Positions 37,830 through 46,087 of a stretch of 64,000 nt of DNA are shown here, piece by piece. Under the pieces are notes generated by a model. That model had not been told where the DNA came from, did not search any database, and worked only from the letters and a program-made list of their open reading frames with translations. Both the position numbers and the translations under genes were made by a program. Location of the stretch: the NCBI GenBank assembly GCA_030373505.1, contig JAUCYS010000015.1:1-64000 (forward strand), written 5' to 3'. This DNA comes from Parasphingorhabdus sp. (GTDB lineage: Bacteria > Pseudomonadota > Alphaproteobacteria > Sphingomonadales > Sphingomonadaceae). The first letter of the stretch is position 1. Each line of letters opens with the position of its first letter.

Positions 37830-38203
37830 ATCGTTCGCATGCCCATGCCTCCTGTAATTTCGACAATTTTTCCAAGCCCCAAGCCACGCGGGAAGCTAAT
37901 AAAATTGAACATCGTACGCAACAATAAACACTTATTTTGGCTATTGTTGCAAATATGAAACCGTCTTGCAATAGGCCCCACGCAGGCCTGCCCGTGGCTA
38001 GCCTAGGAGAATCGCAATCTCTTAACTCGTCACGTTCAGCAACCCGGACACAGTTCGCCCTCCGTTGGGCCCCTGCTTCGACAGACGGGAAGCAAATCCG
38101 GCTTCAAGCGAATACAAGCGGACGCGAATCAGCCCTATCGCTTTGTTTTTCTGTAATTTTACGGCCATATAAGGAAGTATACGAACCCATTCGGATTCGA
38201 AAT
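37830..38203. other. Non-coding gap upstream of the flavoprotein gene
   Basis: 374 bases with no convincing gene. It contains an interrupted inverted repeat, CTATTG at 37941-37946 and CAATAG at 37969-37974, each next to TTGCAA (37947-37952 and 37966-37971), about 110-145 bases before the flavoprotein start; this is a candidate operator. A short open frame at 37937-38209 has no Shine-Dalgarno or recognisable product. Confidence 0.4.
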
Positions 38204-38280
38204 TGGTAGCGGAGGAGGGACTCGAACCCCCGACACATGGATTATGATTCCACTGCTCTAACCACCTGAGCTACTCCGCC
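38204..38280 (-). tRNA. tRNA-Met (CAT), elongator type
   Basis: 77 bases including an encoded CCA. Acceptor GGCGGAG pairs with CTCCGCT (one G-T), D stem GCTC/GAGC, anticodon loop ATCATAA with CAT, and T loop GTTCGAG. The G1-U72 pair and overall sequence match alphaproteobacterial elongator tRNA-Met rather than tRNA-Ile2 or initiator. Confidence 0.95.
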
Positions 38281-38458
38281 AACCGGTCCCGGAGATCGCT
38301 TTGATCGTCCCGAAACACTCACTGGATCGCGGCGCTATAGTCACAGCATTGAGTGCGGTCAACAAGCTGAAGAGAGAAATACGCTAAAACTTGCACGGCC
38401 AATGCTATCCGCGCTAACAGCGCTTTCCGAGCCAGAATTGAGGCACCAAGGGGCAGAT

Positions 38459-39694
38459 ATGAACGCATTTTATGATATCTTGATTGTTGGCGCGGGCCAT
38501 GCCGGCGCACAGGCAGCGATTGCCTTGCGCCAGAAGAAGTTTGAAGGCTCGATCGGGCTGGTCGGAAACGAGAAATATCCCCCCTACGAGCGCCCTCCGC
38601 TTTCCAAGGAATATCTTGCCGGCGAAAAGCCCTTTGAACGGATTCTGCTGCGCCCCGAAAGCTTCTGGGTCGAACGCGAGATCGATCTGCTGACCGGTCG
38701 GCGGGTTTCGAAACTGGATCCGGTCGGCAAGACCGTGACCTTGGCCTCCGACGATGAGATTGGCTATGGCAAGCTGATCTGGGCGACCGGCGGCTCGCCG
38801 CGCATGCTCGATTGTCCGGGCAGCCAGGCGCGCAACATCCACGCGGTTCGCTCGCGGGCCGACGTCGACAAGATCATGGCGGCCCTGCCCTCCGTAAAAA
38901 AAGTCGTTGTCATCGGCGGTGGCTATATCGGGCTGGAAGCGGCTGCGGTGCTGACCAAATTGGGCAAGCAGATCACCATCGTCGAGTCGCTGGACCGGGT
39001 CCTGTCCCGCGTTGCCGGCGAGACCCTGTCCCGCTTTTTTGAAGCCGAACACCGCAGCCACGGTGTCACCATCGAACTGGAAGCCACCGTGGCCGGCTTT
39101 GAAACCGGCGACGATGGCATTGCCACCGCCGTGACCCTGGCCGACGGACGGCGGCTGGAAGCGGACATGTTCGTGGTCGGCATCGGCATCATCCCCGAAA
39201 CCGGTCCGCTGGTGGCCGCCGGCGCCGCGACCGGCAATGGCGTGGACGTTGACCAGCATTGCCGGACCAGCCTGGAGGATGTCTACGCGATCGGCGACTG
39301 CGCCGCGCACAGCAACGCCTATGCCGACGGCGCGATGATCCGGCTCGAATCGGTCCAGAATGCCAATGACCAGGCCAAGGTGGCCGCGCTCGACATATTG
39401 GGCGAGGAAGCCGAATATGACGCCGTCCCCTGGTTCTGGTCGAATCAATATGATCTGAAGCTGCAGACCGTCGGCCTGTCGACCGGCCACGACAGCTATG
39501 TCGTTCGCGGCGACCCGGCTTCGCGCAAATTTTCGGTCATCTATTATCGCGACGGCAAGGTCGTGGCCCTCGACTGCGTCAACGCGACCAAGGACTATGT
39601 GCAGGGGCGCAAGGCCGTCGTCGAGGGGCTGAACCTCGACAAGGACGAACTCGCCAATACCGAGATTCCGCTGAAGGAAGTCGGCGTCCGCTAG
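38459..39694 (+). CDS. FAD-dependent pyridine nucleotide-disulfide oxidoreductase (ferredoxin/rubredoxin reductase type)
   Basis: 411 residues from MNAFYDILIVGAGHAG; the ATG at 38459 follows AAGGGG. FAD Rossmann GAGHAG, second dinucleotide site VVVIGGGYIGLEAAAVL, and the C-terminal DVYAIGDCAAH flavin motif, without a CxxC pair. This layout matches NADH-dependent reductases feeding ferredoxins of oxygenases or P450s. No oxygenase or ferredoxin is adjacent. Ends with a 4-base overlap with the convergent 2H ligase gene. Confidence 0.9.
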   Translation: MNAFYDILIVGAGHAGAQAAIALRQKKFEGSIGLVGNEKYPPYERPPLSKEYLAGEKPFERILLRPESFWVEREIDLLTGRRVSKLDPVGKTVTLASDDEIGYGKLIWATGGSPRMLDCPGSQARNIHAVRSRADVDKIMAALPSVKKVVVIGGGYIGLEAAAVLTKLGKQITIVESLDRVLSRVAGETLSRFFEAEHRSHGVTIELEATVAGFETGDDGIATAVTLADGRRLEADMFVVGIGIIPETGPLVAAGAATGNGVDVDQHCRTSLEDVYAIGDCAAHSNAYADGAMIRLESVQNANDQAKVAALDILGEEAEYDAVPWFWSNQYDLKLQTVGLSTGHDSYVVRGDPASRKFSVIYYRDGKVVALDCVNATKDYVQGRKAVVEGLNLDKDELANTEIPLKEVGVR

Positions 39695-40209
39695 CGCCCC
39701 CGAAAGGGCCAGGAACCGATATCCTGCCACGGGCCGTCGAGATAATAATGCAACGCGATTCCGTGGACGACAAAGGGCCGCGGCTCGAATTCGGCCGACA
39801 GTTTGTCAAACAGGCGCTTGGCCTCTTTCGGGACCACCTTGTTCTGAATGGTGACATGCAGTCTTGGCGTCTGTTGGTCCTGCGCGGTCAGCAGGCCGGC
39901 AAAGCGTTCCGCCAGTTCCATCCTCAGCGCCAGCAGTTCCGGCGCGTGCAGCTGATAGGCGACCCCGCGCCCGAGATGGATCAGACCGGATAAAGTCGCT
40001 GTCGGTTTCGGCAGATCCGCCGCAAGCGCGCTCACCGCCGCCTTGATTTCATCCAGCGCCTGGGGCGGCAAATGGTGAAACAGCGTGATATGCGCGCTGA
40101 TCTGGTTTCGCTCCGGCGGAAAATAGCGCCTGCGCAGACTGTCGGCCCAGGCAAAGTCGGCCTTGCCCATCTGCGCCGTCATGATGATGGGTTTGTTGAG
40201 GCGCTCCAT
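39691..40209 (-). CDS. 2'-5' RNA ligase family (2H phosphoesterase) protein
   Basis: 172 residues with two HxT motifs, HITLF (about 39) and HVTIQNK (about 117), the signature of LigT/ThpR-type 2H phosphoesterases. Such enzymes open 2',3'-cyclic nucleotides or join RNA ends in vitro. Shares its last four bases with the convergent reductase gene. Confidence 0.86.
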   Translation of the reverse strand: MERLNKPIIMTAQMGKADFAWADSLRRRYFPPERNQISAHITLFHHLPPQALDEIKAAVSALAADLPKPTATLSGLIHLGRGVAYQLHAPELLALRMELAERFAGLLTAQDQQTPRLHVTIQNKVVPKEAKRLFDKLSAEFEPRPFVVHGIALHYYLDGPWQDIGSWPFRGR

Positions 40210-40229
40210 GGTCCCTGTCTATCGCACAC

Positions 40230-40264
40230 AATAAAACCGCGAGCAATTTCTCGCTCGCGGTTTC
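40230..40264 (-). terminator. Rho-independent terminator after the peroxiredoxin gene
   Basis: Perfect 10-bp stem AACCGCGAGC (40235-40244) / GCTCGCGGTT (40253-40262) with an 8-base loop; on the minus strand it is followed by TTTTATTG. It sits about 20 bases past the peroxiredoxin stop. T-rich bases on the other side could allow action in both directions. Confidence 0.85.
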
Positions 40265-40284
40265 ATTTGGGGGTCAAAATTTGA

Positions 40285-40836
40285 CTAGGCGGCTTTGCGT
40301 TCCGCTTCGTCCTGGTCGAGCCAGTTCAGGAGCTTTTCCGGGGTCGATTCGACATAGGGATCATTGTCGACGCCTTCGTCATTGATACCGGGTTCTTCGA
40401 ACCAGGCGCTGACAACGCCATCATCCGCAATCATCGAATAGCGCCAGCTGCGATCACCAAAACCGAGATGGTTTTTCTTGATCAGCATGCCCATGCGGCG
40501 GGTAAAATCGCCCGATCCGTCCGGAAGCAGCTTGACCTTTTCCAGACCGAGGGACTTGCCCCACTGATACATTACGAATGCGTCATTGACGGAGATGCAA
40601 TAAACTTCGTCGACGCCGCGCGCCTTGAATTCGTCATAAAGACGCTCGAAGGCAGGGCACTGTTCGTTCGTGCAGGTCGGGGTAAAGGCTCCGGGCAGAG
40701 AGAATACGGCGATGCGCTTGCCGGCAAACAGCTCCTTGGTGTTCACGTCCTGCCAGCGGAAGGGATTGTCGCCGTCGACCGATTCGTCGCGGACGCGGGT
40801 TTTCAGGGTGACTTCAGGGATATTTCTACCAATCAT
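40285..40836 (-). CDS. Peroxiredoxin (Prx5/glutaredoxin-dependent type)
   Basis: 183 residues from MIGRNIPEVTLKTRVRDE; the ATG at 40836 follows AAAGGAG, so an upstream ATG at 40896 is rejected. The peroxidatic cysteine lies in LPGAFTPTCTNEQCPAF (the first cysteine, about residue 56), with VSVNDAFVM-like ISVNDAFVM and the catalytic Arg region. Reduces hydrogen and organic peroxides in the cytosol. Confidence 0.93.
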   Translation of the reverse strand: MIGRNIPEVTLKTRVRDESVDGDNPFRWQDVNTKELFAGKRIAVFSLPGAFTPTCTNEQCPAFERLYDEFKARGVDEVYCISVNDAFVMYQWGKSLGLEKVKLLPDGSGDFTRRMGMLIKKNHLGFGDRSWRYSMIADDGVVSAWFEEPGINDEGVDNDPYVESTPEKLLNWLDQDEAERKAA

Positions 40837-41021
40837 GTTGGCTCCTTTTTGATTTGCGTTGGCGAGCATTTGCCATGCCTTGTTATATCGATCCAATTGG
40901 TTTTTTGTGACAGGCTGATCAACTTAGTCGATCAGTAGCTGGCTCTACTCAAACTTTCAGTTTGCCTGTCGACAGAACGCAACCATAGCGGCTGATCGGG
41001 CCCGGAGTTTTCTACGCCAGA

Positions 41022-41753
41022 TCAGGCGGATGTGCTGAACGGAGTGAAATCGGTATCTTCATCAAAGATATCCACCCCTTCGCGTCGTTTCAGCCATCCG
41101 ACCACAACATAGGTCACTGGCGTCAGCAGCGCTTCCCACAGCACTTTCAGAAGCCAGTTGGTCACCATCACGGTAATCACTGCCGAAGTCTCCCATATGC
41201 CCAGAAAGGCGAGCGGATAGAAGATCAGGCTGTCGACGCCCTGCCCCACCACCGTCGAGCCGATCGTCCGGCTCCACAAGGCCTTGCCCTGCGTCCAGAC
41301 CTTCATCCGCGCCATCACATAGCTGTTGACGAATTCCCCCGCCCAGAAGGCAATGATTGAGGCCGCCACGATGCGCGGTACCTGGCCGAATACGCTTTCG
41401 TAGGCCGCCTGCCCGTCCCAGCCAGCCGCCGGCGGCAGGGACACCACTACCCAGCTCATGAAGGCCATGAACAGCAGCGCTGCAAAACCGGCCCAGATCA
41501 CGCGTCTCGCCCGCGCATAGCCGTAGACCTCGGTCAGCACGTCGCCGATCACATAGCCGAGCGGGAAGAACAATATCCCCGCGCCATAGATCCATTGCTC
41601 GCCGCTGATCATGACGAAGGTCGGCTTGGCGGCACCGATGACATTGGACAGCAGCAAAACCGTGACAAAGGCCGCCATCACGAAATCATAATAGCGGAAA
41701 TGATGGCCGGCCTGGGTGGACGCCGAGGTCCGCTGAATGGAGCTGTCCTGCAT
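41022..41753 (-). CDS. yhhQ: Queuosine precursor transporter (VUT/YhhQ family)
   Basis: 243 residues with about six membrane helices. Family motifs: LLLSNVIGAAK, FPLGYVIGDVLTEVYGYARARRVIW and FWAGEFVNSYVMARMKVWTQG, then the conserved VGQGVDSLIFYPLAF. Takes up preQ0/preQ1-type bases for tRNA queuosine. Single gene just before the tRNA-Arg in which the prophage sits. Confidence 0.92.
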   Translation of the reverse strand: MQDSSIQRTSASTQAGHHFRYYDFVMAAFVTVLLLSNVIGAAKPTFVMISGEQWIYGAGILFFPLGYVIGDVLTEVYGYARARRVIWAGFAALLFMAFMSWVVVSLPPAAGWDGQAAYESVFGQVPRIVAASIIAFWAGEFVNSYVMARMKVWTQGKALWSRTIGSTVVGQGVDSLIFYPLAFLGIWETSAVITVMVTNWLLKVLWEALLTPVTYVVVGWLKRREGVDIFDEDTDFTPFSTSA

Positions 41754-41857
41754 CCCCCGACCTTAGCCCAGTCCCGCGACATTTCAACAATTATGGCAGA
41801 GCGTGCACATCACGGTTTGCAGCCGGTCAAAAGACCGCTAAAGCGCATGGAAATTGC

Positions 41858-41900
41858 GCGCCCGTAGCTCATCTGGATAGAGCGCGAGACTTCTAATCTT
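41858..41900 (+). tRNA. tRNA-Arg (TCT), 5' half only, cut by prophage
   Basis: Acceptor 5' strand GCGCCCG (41858-41864), D arm GCTC/GAGC (41867-41883), anticodon stem CGAGA, loop CTTCTAA with TCT at 41892-41894, and the start of the 3' anticodon stem TCTT. The base at 41901 should be G to pair with C41885 but is T, and no T arm or acceptor 3' strand follows. The 3' half has been moved away by the integration. A working tRNA-Arg would have to be rebuilt at the far prophage end. Confidence 0.85.
41885..41900. other. Probable phage attachment core in tRNA-Arg anticodon arm
   Basis: Host tRNA identity stops after 41900 and the integrase gene ends only 39 bases further on, as usual next to an att site. 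The crossover core should therefore lie in or end at the anticodon arm, a common tRNA att position. The exact core length needs the other prophage end, which is outside the window. Confidence 0.6.
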
Positions 41901-41938
41901 TTGTGCCCTTTTGCTGTAGCCCTAGAATATACTGGGTT

Positions 41939-42946
41939 TCAGGCTGTTTTTGAGTCGTCGCGTGACACGGAACGTGACAATTTCTGGCCAGCGCGATCGA
42001 AGGCGGTGACGTGCGTTTCCGGGTCGACGTGGGCATATCGCATGGTGACGGCCGATGAACTGTGCCCCATGGCGTCCATGATATCGAGCAGGTCAGCGCC
42101 GCCCTGGCGCGCCCAGCTGCCGAATGTGTGGCGGAGATCATGCCAGTGGAAATCCTCTATGCCGGCGGCCGCCCTGGCCGCTTCCCAGCGCTTGCGGAAA
42201 TTCCCGCGCAGAAAGACATATCCCGATCGCTTGCGGCGGGCGAGCAGTTCATAGCGGAGGGCTTCGGCGATGCGGACCACCTGGGGCCGCTTGCCCTTGC
42301 CGCGTGGGATGGTGATGGCCTTGGCCGAGAGATCGACCTGATGCCATTTCAGATCCAGCATCGATGTCTTGCGCAGCCCGGTGGCGACGGCCGCCAGTAT
42401 CGCAAAGGCCATATCCTTGTCGGCCGCTTCGATCAAAGCCTGATATTCCTCGATCGACAGAAAGCGCACCCTGATCTCATTTTCCGAATAGCGCAGTTTC
42501 TTCCAGGCGATTGCCGGGGCGACCTGACCGTGCATCAGGGCCGCATGGTTAAGCGCAGCCTTCAGGATCGCCAGATCCCGGTTGATGGTGGCACCGCCGA
42601 CGCCCTCGCCGCGTCGCCTAGCGCGATATTCGAGCAGCTGGGCATTGGTCAGCCCGGCCATGGCGGCATTGACATCAAGATTGCGCTCGATCGCGCAAAT
42701 CTTGGTCCAGATGAAATCGGATGATTTTTGATGCTGGCCGTGATCGTGCCAGTAAGTGCCGATGCAGTCGGTCAATCGCCAGGAATCCTTGCGGCCTGGC
42801 CGGGCCATTTCCTCGCCGTGGATCCGCGCGGCCGCGCCCTCGGCTAGTTTCTTTTGCGTTTCGCCCGTACTGCGGCGATATCGACGACCTTTGGCCGTGC
42901 CGCTGGTCCAGTAATAGGGGCTGTCTTTTCTTCGATAGACGCGCAA
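41939..42946 (-). CDS. Tyrosine-type site-specific integrase
   Basis: 335 residues. Arm-type N-terminus (YWTSGTAKGRRYRRSTGE), SAM-like core-binding domain and catalytic domain with R192 (TGLRKTSMLDL), H269 and R272 (HDLRHTF), H295 (MGHSS) and nucleophile Y304 (TMRYAHV). Complete and probably active. Its first 103 bases overlap the end of the xis-like gene in another frame. Confidence 0.95.
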   Translation of the reverse strand: MRVYRRKDSPYYWTSGTAKGRRYRRSTGETQKKLAEGAAARIHGEEMARPGRKDSWRLTDCIGTYWHDHGQHQKSSDFIWTKICAIERNLDVNAAMAGLTNAQLLEYRARRRGEGVGGATINRDLAILKAALNHAALMHGQVAPAIAWKKLRYSENEIRVRFLSIEEYQALIEAADKDMAFAILAAVATGLRKTSMLDLKWHQVDLSAKAITIPRGKGKRPQVVRIAEALRYELLARRKRSGYVFLRGNFRKRWEAARAAAGIEDFHWHDLRHTFGSWARQGGADLLDIMDAMGHSSSAVTMRYAHVDPETHVTAFDRAGQKLSRSVSRDDSKTA

Positions 42947-43110
42947 ACCCGCTTTCCTTCCACAAAGGCGCGCAGGTCATCGATGCTGTATCGAATCGCG
43001 CCACCGATCTTGATATACTCGATTTCCCCGGCAGACCGCAATTTGCGCAAAAGCCTGGCCGAGATATCGAGTTCGGCGGCGGCTTTGGGTTCGTCTAGCA
43101 GGATCGTCAT
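42844..43110 (-). CDS. Excisionase-like helix-turn-helix protein
   Basis: 88 residues. MerR/AlpA-type winged helix with DEPKAAAELDISARLLRKLR and GAIRYSIDDLRAFVEGK, followed by a basic tail (AAVRAKRKRN). Position directly before the integrase fits a recombination directionality factor. Starts in a 4-base overlap with the PAPS-reductase-like gene and overlaps the integrase start by 103 bases. Confidence 0.82.
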   Translation of the reverse strand: MTILLDEPKAAAELDISARLLRKLRSAGEIEYIKIGGAIRYSIDDLRAFVEGKRVCASIEEKTAPITGPAARPKVVDIAAVRAKRKRN

Positions 43111-43850
43111 GCTGAAATTCCGGTTATCTCCGGGAGAAACTTCATGCTGGGGGAAAGCGTGAAATTCAATCGCCGCTCCGTTTCAACATATCGCCTATAT
43201 AGGTCCGGCTGCAATTCAGCAGCTTTAGTGAAATCTGCTTTACTGGCCATAATGCAGAAACAGCAGGAAAGCCGGGACATCCCGGCGGCATATGCCCAAT
43301 GCGGCTTTTGGCCCGCCTGTGAAATCATCCCATAGACTTCATCTTCCAACCAGTTGTGGATTGGAAGCCAATCATACCATTCACGTCCAGCGACGCTGTT
43401 GCGATTATTAATTTTTAAGGTCTGCAGCTTGGCTCGATCCGAGCTTTCTTCAGCGCGCATGCCCATGCAGTTGACTATTAGTCCGTCAAATCTTCGGTGC
43501 GCTTTCAAATATCGGCGAACTTCTCGCTCAATAGGGCCGCGTTTCAAGTCGGAAGTGCATTGACGTTGCGCTGGTGATGGGAACATTCCGCGATGCTCTA
43601 CCATTTCAAAAAAGGTCTTTATGGCATGGGCAAATATGATTGGCGTTTCGCCGACTGTGTTTTCAATATGCTCGATCACCCCATCCCACTCTACCTCTGG
43701 CAATACTGCATGAATAACGATCAGCTGATCTTCGGGGACTATCGCTGATAACTTGATGAACATTGCTTGACTGTCTTTTCCGCCAGAATGGTTTGCGACA
43801 AACAACGCTCGACGATTTACAAGATCAAAGATTTTTTGCTGTTCGGTCAT
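43107..43850 (-). CDS. PAPS reductase-like ATP pyrophosphatase family protein
   Basis: 247 residues. PP-loop SGGKDS at 22-27, then RAEES near 132-136, and cysteines C98 (QRQCTSD), C196, C197, C199 (SCCFC) that could hold an Fe-S cluster, as in DndC/PAPS-reductase relatives. Phage members of this superfamily have no settled role; with a DNA methyltransferase two genes away, DNA or nucleotide modification is a reasonable guess. Visibly more AT-rich than its neighbours, suggesting separate acquisition. Confidence 0.82.
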   Translation of the reverse strand: MTEQQKIFDLVNRRALFVANHSGGKDSQAMFIKLSAIVPEDQLIVIHAVLPEVEWDGVIEHIENTVGETPIIFAHAIKTFFEMVEHRGMFPSPAQRQCTSDLKRGPIEREVRRYLKAHRRFDGLIVNCMGMRAEESSDRAKLQTLKINNRNSVAGREWYDWLPIHNWLEDEVYGMISQAGQKPHWAYAAGMSRLSCCFCIMASKADFTKAAELQPDLYRRYVETERRLNFTLSPSMKFLPEITGISA

Positions 43851-44017
43851 TTTTCTGCCTTTCTGCCGTCAAGATGGTTTTTCGCCTGGACAGCGATTGC
43901 CGTCATCAAAGTGGCAAATGCGCCCTTCACCTGGCGATCATCGGCGCTTTCCCATGGCCACAGATCGGCGGCCCAGCTGGCCAGAATTTGTGCAACAAGG
44001 CGTCTTACTTCATGCAT
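43847..44017 (-). CDS. Small hypothetical protein between methyltransferase and PAPS-like gene
   Basis: 56 residues, start MHEVRRLVAQILASWAADLW. Its ATG (44015-44017) lies within the last codons of the methyltransferase gene and its stop overlaps the next ATG (ATGA), so it fills the gap exactly; this is the main evidence that it is real. Helical, with Trp and charged residues; no known family. Confidence 0.7.
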   Translation of the reverse strand: MHEVRRLVAQILASWAADLWPWESADDRQVKGAFATLMTAIAVQAKNHLDGRKAEK

Positions 44018-44825
44018 TCAAGGCCTCCTCTATTCGCCTGCAGGCGGTCTCGAAATGTTTGGGATTATGTTCGATGCCGGTGAAGGTCTTGCCGGCGCGG
44101 ATCGCCGCCACGCCGGTGCTGCCGGTGCCCATGAAGGGGTCGCAGACGGTCTGTCCGGCGATATTGCGCATGATCTTGTCCATCACCTTGGCAGGCTTTA
44201 CCGTCGGGTGATCATGGATCTTGCTGGGCGCGACCGGGGCGGTGACATAGCGGTGAAAATCATGGTGATCGCTGCCGGCAGGATGATGGCCGCGGTGCCA
44301 GGCGAAGAAATAGTCTTTCGCGCCATCCTCGGTCCAGGCGATGAAAAATTCCTCAATATCGGCGATCAGGCTGCGGTTGTGATGCGGCGGCGGGTTATCC
44401 TTCTGCCAGTGCATCAGAATGTTGCGGTGAAAATGCTGTTTCAGATAGCCTTCCATATCATGGCGCTGATCGGCGTGGAAAAACACCACGACTTGCCCGC
44501 ACCGGTTCGGATTGATGATGCTGTGATCGAAACCATTGGTCAGGCCTTCATTGATTATCTGATTGCTGGTTGGTCGCTCACTGCGCCATTTACCGCCACC
44601 GCTGTTGTCGAAATCATAAGGCGGGTCCATGCAGTCACAGTCGAACCAGCCCAGCTTTGGCCGGATTTCATAGGCGTTTCCGCAATACAGGCGGTGCGGG
44701 CCGATCTGAACAAATTCGAATGATTTACCGTCCTTGGGCACATGCCATGCGCGCGTCGCCGGTTTTGGGTTCATCGGGCCCATGTCCGCCAGGGGAAGCT
44801 CGTTTTCTGGAAACAGGCTGGTCAT
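44010..44825 (-). CDS. Site-specific DNA methyltransferase (DPPY type)
   Basis: 271 residues, beta-class arrangement: catalytic motif IV DPPY at 67-70 comes before the AdoMet motif I DPFMGTGSTG at 229-238. DPPY suggests N6-adenine (or N4-cytosine) methylation. No restriction gene is adjacent, so an orphan, protective or regulatory methylase is likely. Overlaps the multi-HTH gene by 4 bases. Confidence 0.9.
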   Translation of the reverse strand: MTSLFPENELPLADMGPMNPKPATRAWHVPKDGKSFEFVQIGPHRLYCGNAYEIRPKLGWFDCDCMDPPYDFDNSGGGKWRSERPTSNQIINEGLTNGFDHSIINPNRCGQVVVFFHADQRHDMEGYLKQHFHRNILMHWQKDNPPPHHNRSLIADIEEFFIAWTEDGAKDYFFAWHRGHHPAGSDHHDFHRYVTAPVAPSKIHDHPTVKPAKVMDKIMRNIAGQTVCDPFMGTGSTGVAAIRAGKTFTGIEHNPKHFETACRRIEEALNA

Positions 44826-46087
44826 ATCAGCTGCGCCGTTGCAATGCCGCCGAGGCCGGTTTGCGGATCTGGCTTGACCGGTTTCCAGGCGGGTACCAAT
44901 TTTGCGCCGTTCGCGATCGCGGCCATCTGTTCTTCGAAGGTCATGCGCTTTGGAGCCGGGGCCGTTATCGGTTTTTTGGGCTCACCTAGTTCGATCCGGC
45001 GTGCATCGTCTTCGGCCCGGAACCGTTCCAGCATGATCCGCTTGGCTTCGGCAATGTCGTGATCGAGCAACAGCGCCCGATATTCATAAATCCTGTCTTT
45101 TGGCAGCCATTTTGCGTTGGCCGACAATTCGCGCGCGAGTTTTGACGATCCCAGTCTGACAGGAACCGGCAATGTCATGCCCCTGGCCTGATATTCAGCT
45201 TTCAACTGATCGCGGATCCGATAGCCGGCGCAGGTGCCGAGGCCGATTTCATGGGCCGCACGCGATATCGGTTCGCGGGCCAATATCCGCCGGCGCATTT
45301 CGTCAATCAGAACGGGCGGGATATCTTTGACGCTTTCCTTGGTGACCAGGCGTTTGCCAGACAGATCGCAGCCGGGAAGATATTGCCCCTTTCGGCGCAG
45401 TGTCTTGACCAGGCGCGCCCGGATGCGAAGCGCCTGCGATTTGCTGACTCCTGTGCGCTGTTCGATTTTATAGACCCCGAATCCTTCCATCAGCAATTTG
45501 CGGACTTCCGCTTTTTGTGCCGGCTTGAGCTTGCGTCCGGAATAGGCGAGGCCTGCACCCGCTGGCGGAAGCGGACGTTTGCCAAGCGCTTTGAGTTCCT
45601 TGTTATATTTCCGGCGATGGTTACAGATCGCGCTGGCGCTTATGGCCATCTGCAATTGAATATCGCAGCCTTTCATGCCCGCGCGCAGCATCTTGCGCAG
45701 CCGAGCAACGTCCTTGGCGATCAGACCGCCGGTGCCATCCCGTTTTGCCGGCACAAAACCTGCATCGATGCACTGGGCGGCCAGCAAGGCATTGGCAGCG
45801 GCGCTCTCACAGCATCCAAATTCCTCGCCGATCGCGCGATAGGATTTGCCCGCCTTGCGCATTTCCAGCGCACGAGCGAGATTGTCGCCATCGATCGATT
45901 TTCTAAGTCCGGCAGCAACATTGTTGTTCACCCCCAGCTTGACGGCCCGCTGGCAAACGGCATCGAACGTGCGGCCTTTCAATTGTTCAGCACAAAAGCG
46001 GCCGCCGGATCGCTGAAAATGGTCAATCAGGATCTGATCTTCCCGCCTGGTCCAAAGCCGGTGATTTCCTTTGCCGCGGGCCTTCAT
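44822..46087 (-). CDS. Multi-helix-turn-helix DNA-binding protein, unknown
   Basis: 421 residues. A SANT/Myb-like helix bundle at about 12-52 (LWTRREDQILIDHF, then KGRTFDAVCQRAVKLG), then several HTH-like repeats: GKSYRAIGEEFGCCESAAANAL (about 80-101), MKGCDIQLQMAISASAICNHRR, GVYKIEQRTGVSKSQALRIR and EPISRAAHEIGLGTCAGYRI. The C-terminus is Ala/Pro-rich. No catalytic motif is seen. It may bind repeated sites or recruit host factors; function unknown. Confidence 0.78.
   Translation of the reverse strand: MKARGKGNHRLWTRREDQILIDHFQRSGGRFCAEQLKGRTFDAVCQRAVKLGVNNNVAAGLRKSIDGDNLARALEMRKAGKSYRAIGEEFGCCESAAANALLAAQCIDAGFVPAKRDGTGGLIAKDVARLRKMLRAGMKGCDIQLQMAISASAICNHRRKYNKELKALGKRPLPPAGAGLAYSGRKLKPAQKAEVRKLLMEGFGVYKIEQRTGVSKSQALRIRARLVKTLRRKGQYLPGCDLSGKRLVTKESVKDIPPVLIDEMRRRILAREPISRAAHEIGLGTCAGYRIRDQLKAEYQARGMTLPVPVRLGSSKLARELSANAKWLPKDRIYEYRALLLDHDIAEAKRIMLERFRAEDDARRIELGEPKKPITAPAPKRMTFEEQMAAIANGAKLVPAWKPVKPDPQTGLGGIATAQLI

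Noticed and set aside
37937..38209. 90-codon rightward frame before tRNA-Met
   Set aside because: No Shine-Dalgarno, no family, and it runs into the tRNA gene on the other strand.
38414..39730. Leftward frame of 438 codons
   Set aside because: Longer than the FAD reductase gene it opposes, but has no motif; the plus strand has complete FAD and NAD sites and a Shine-Dalgarno.
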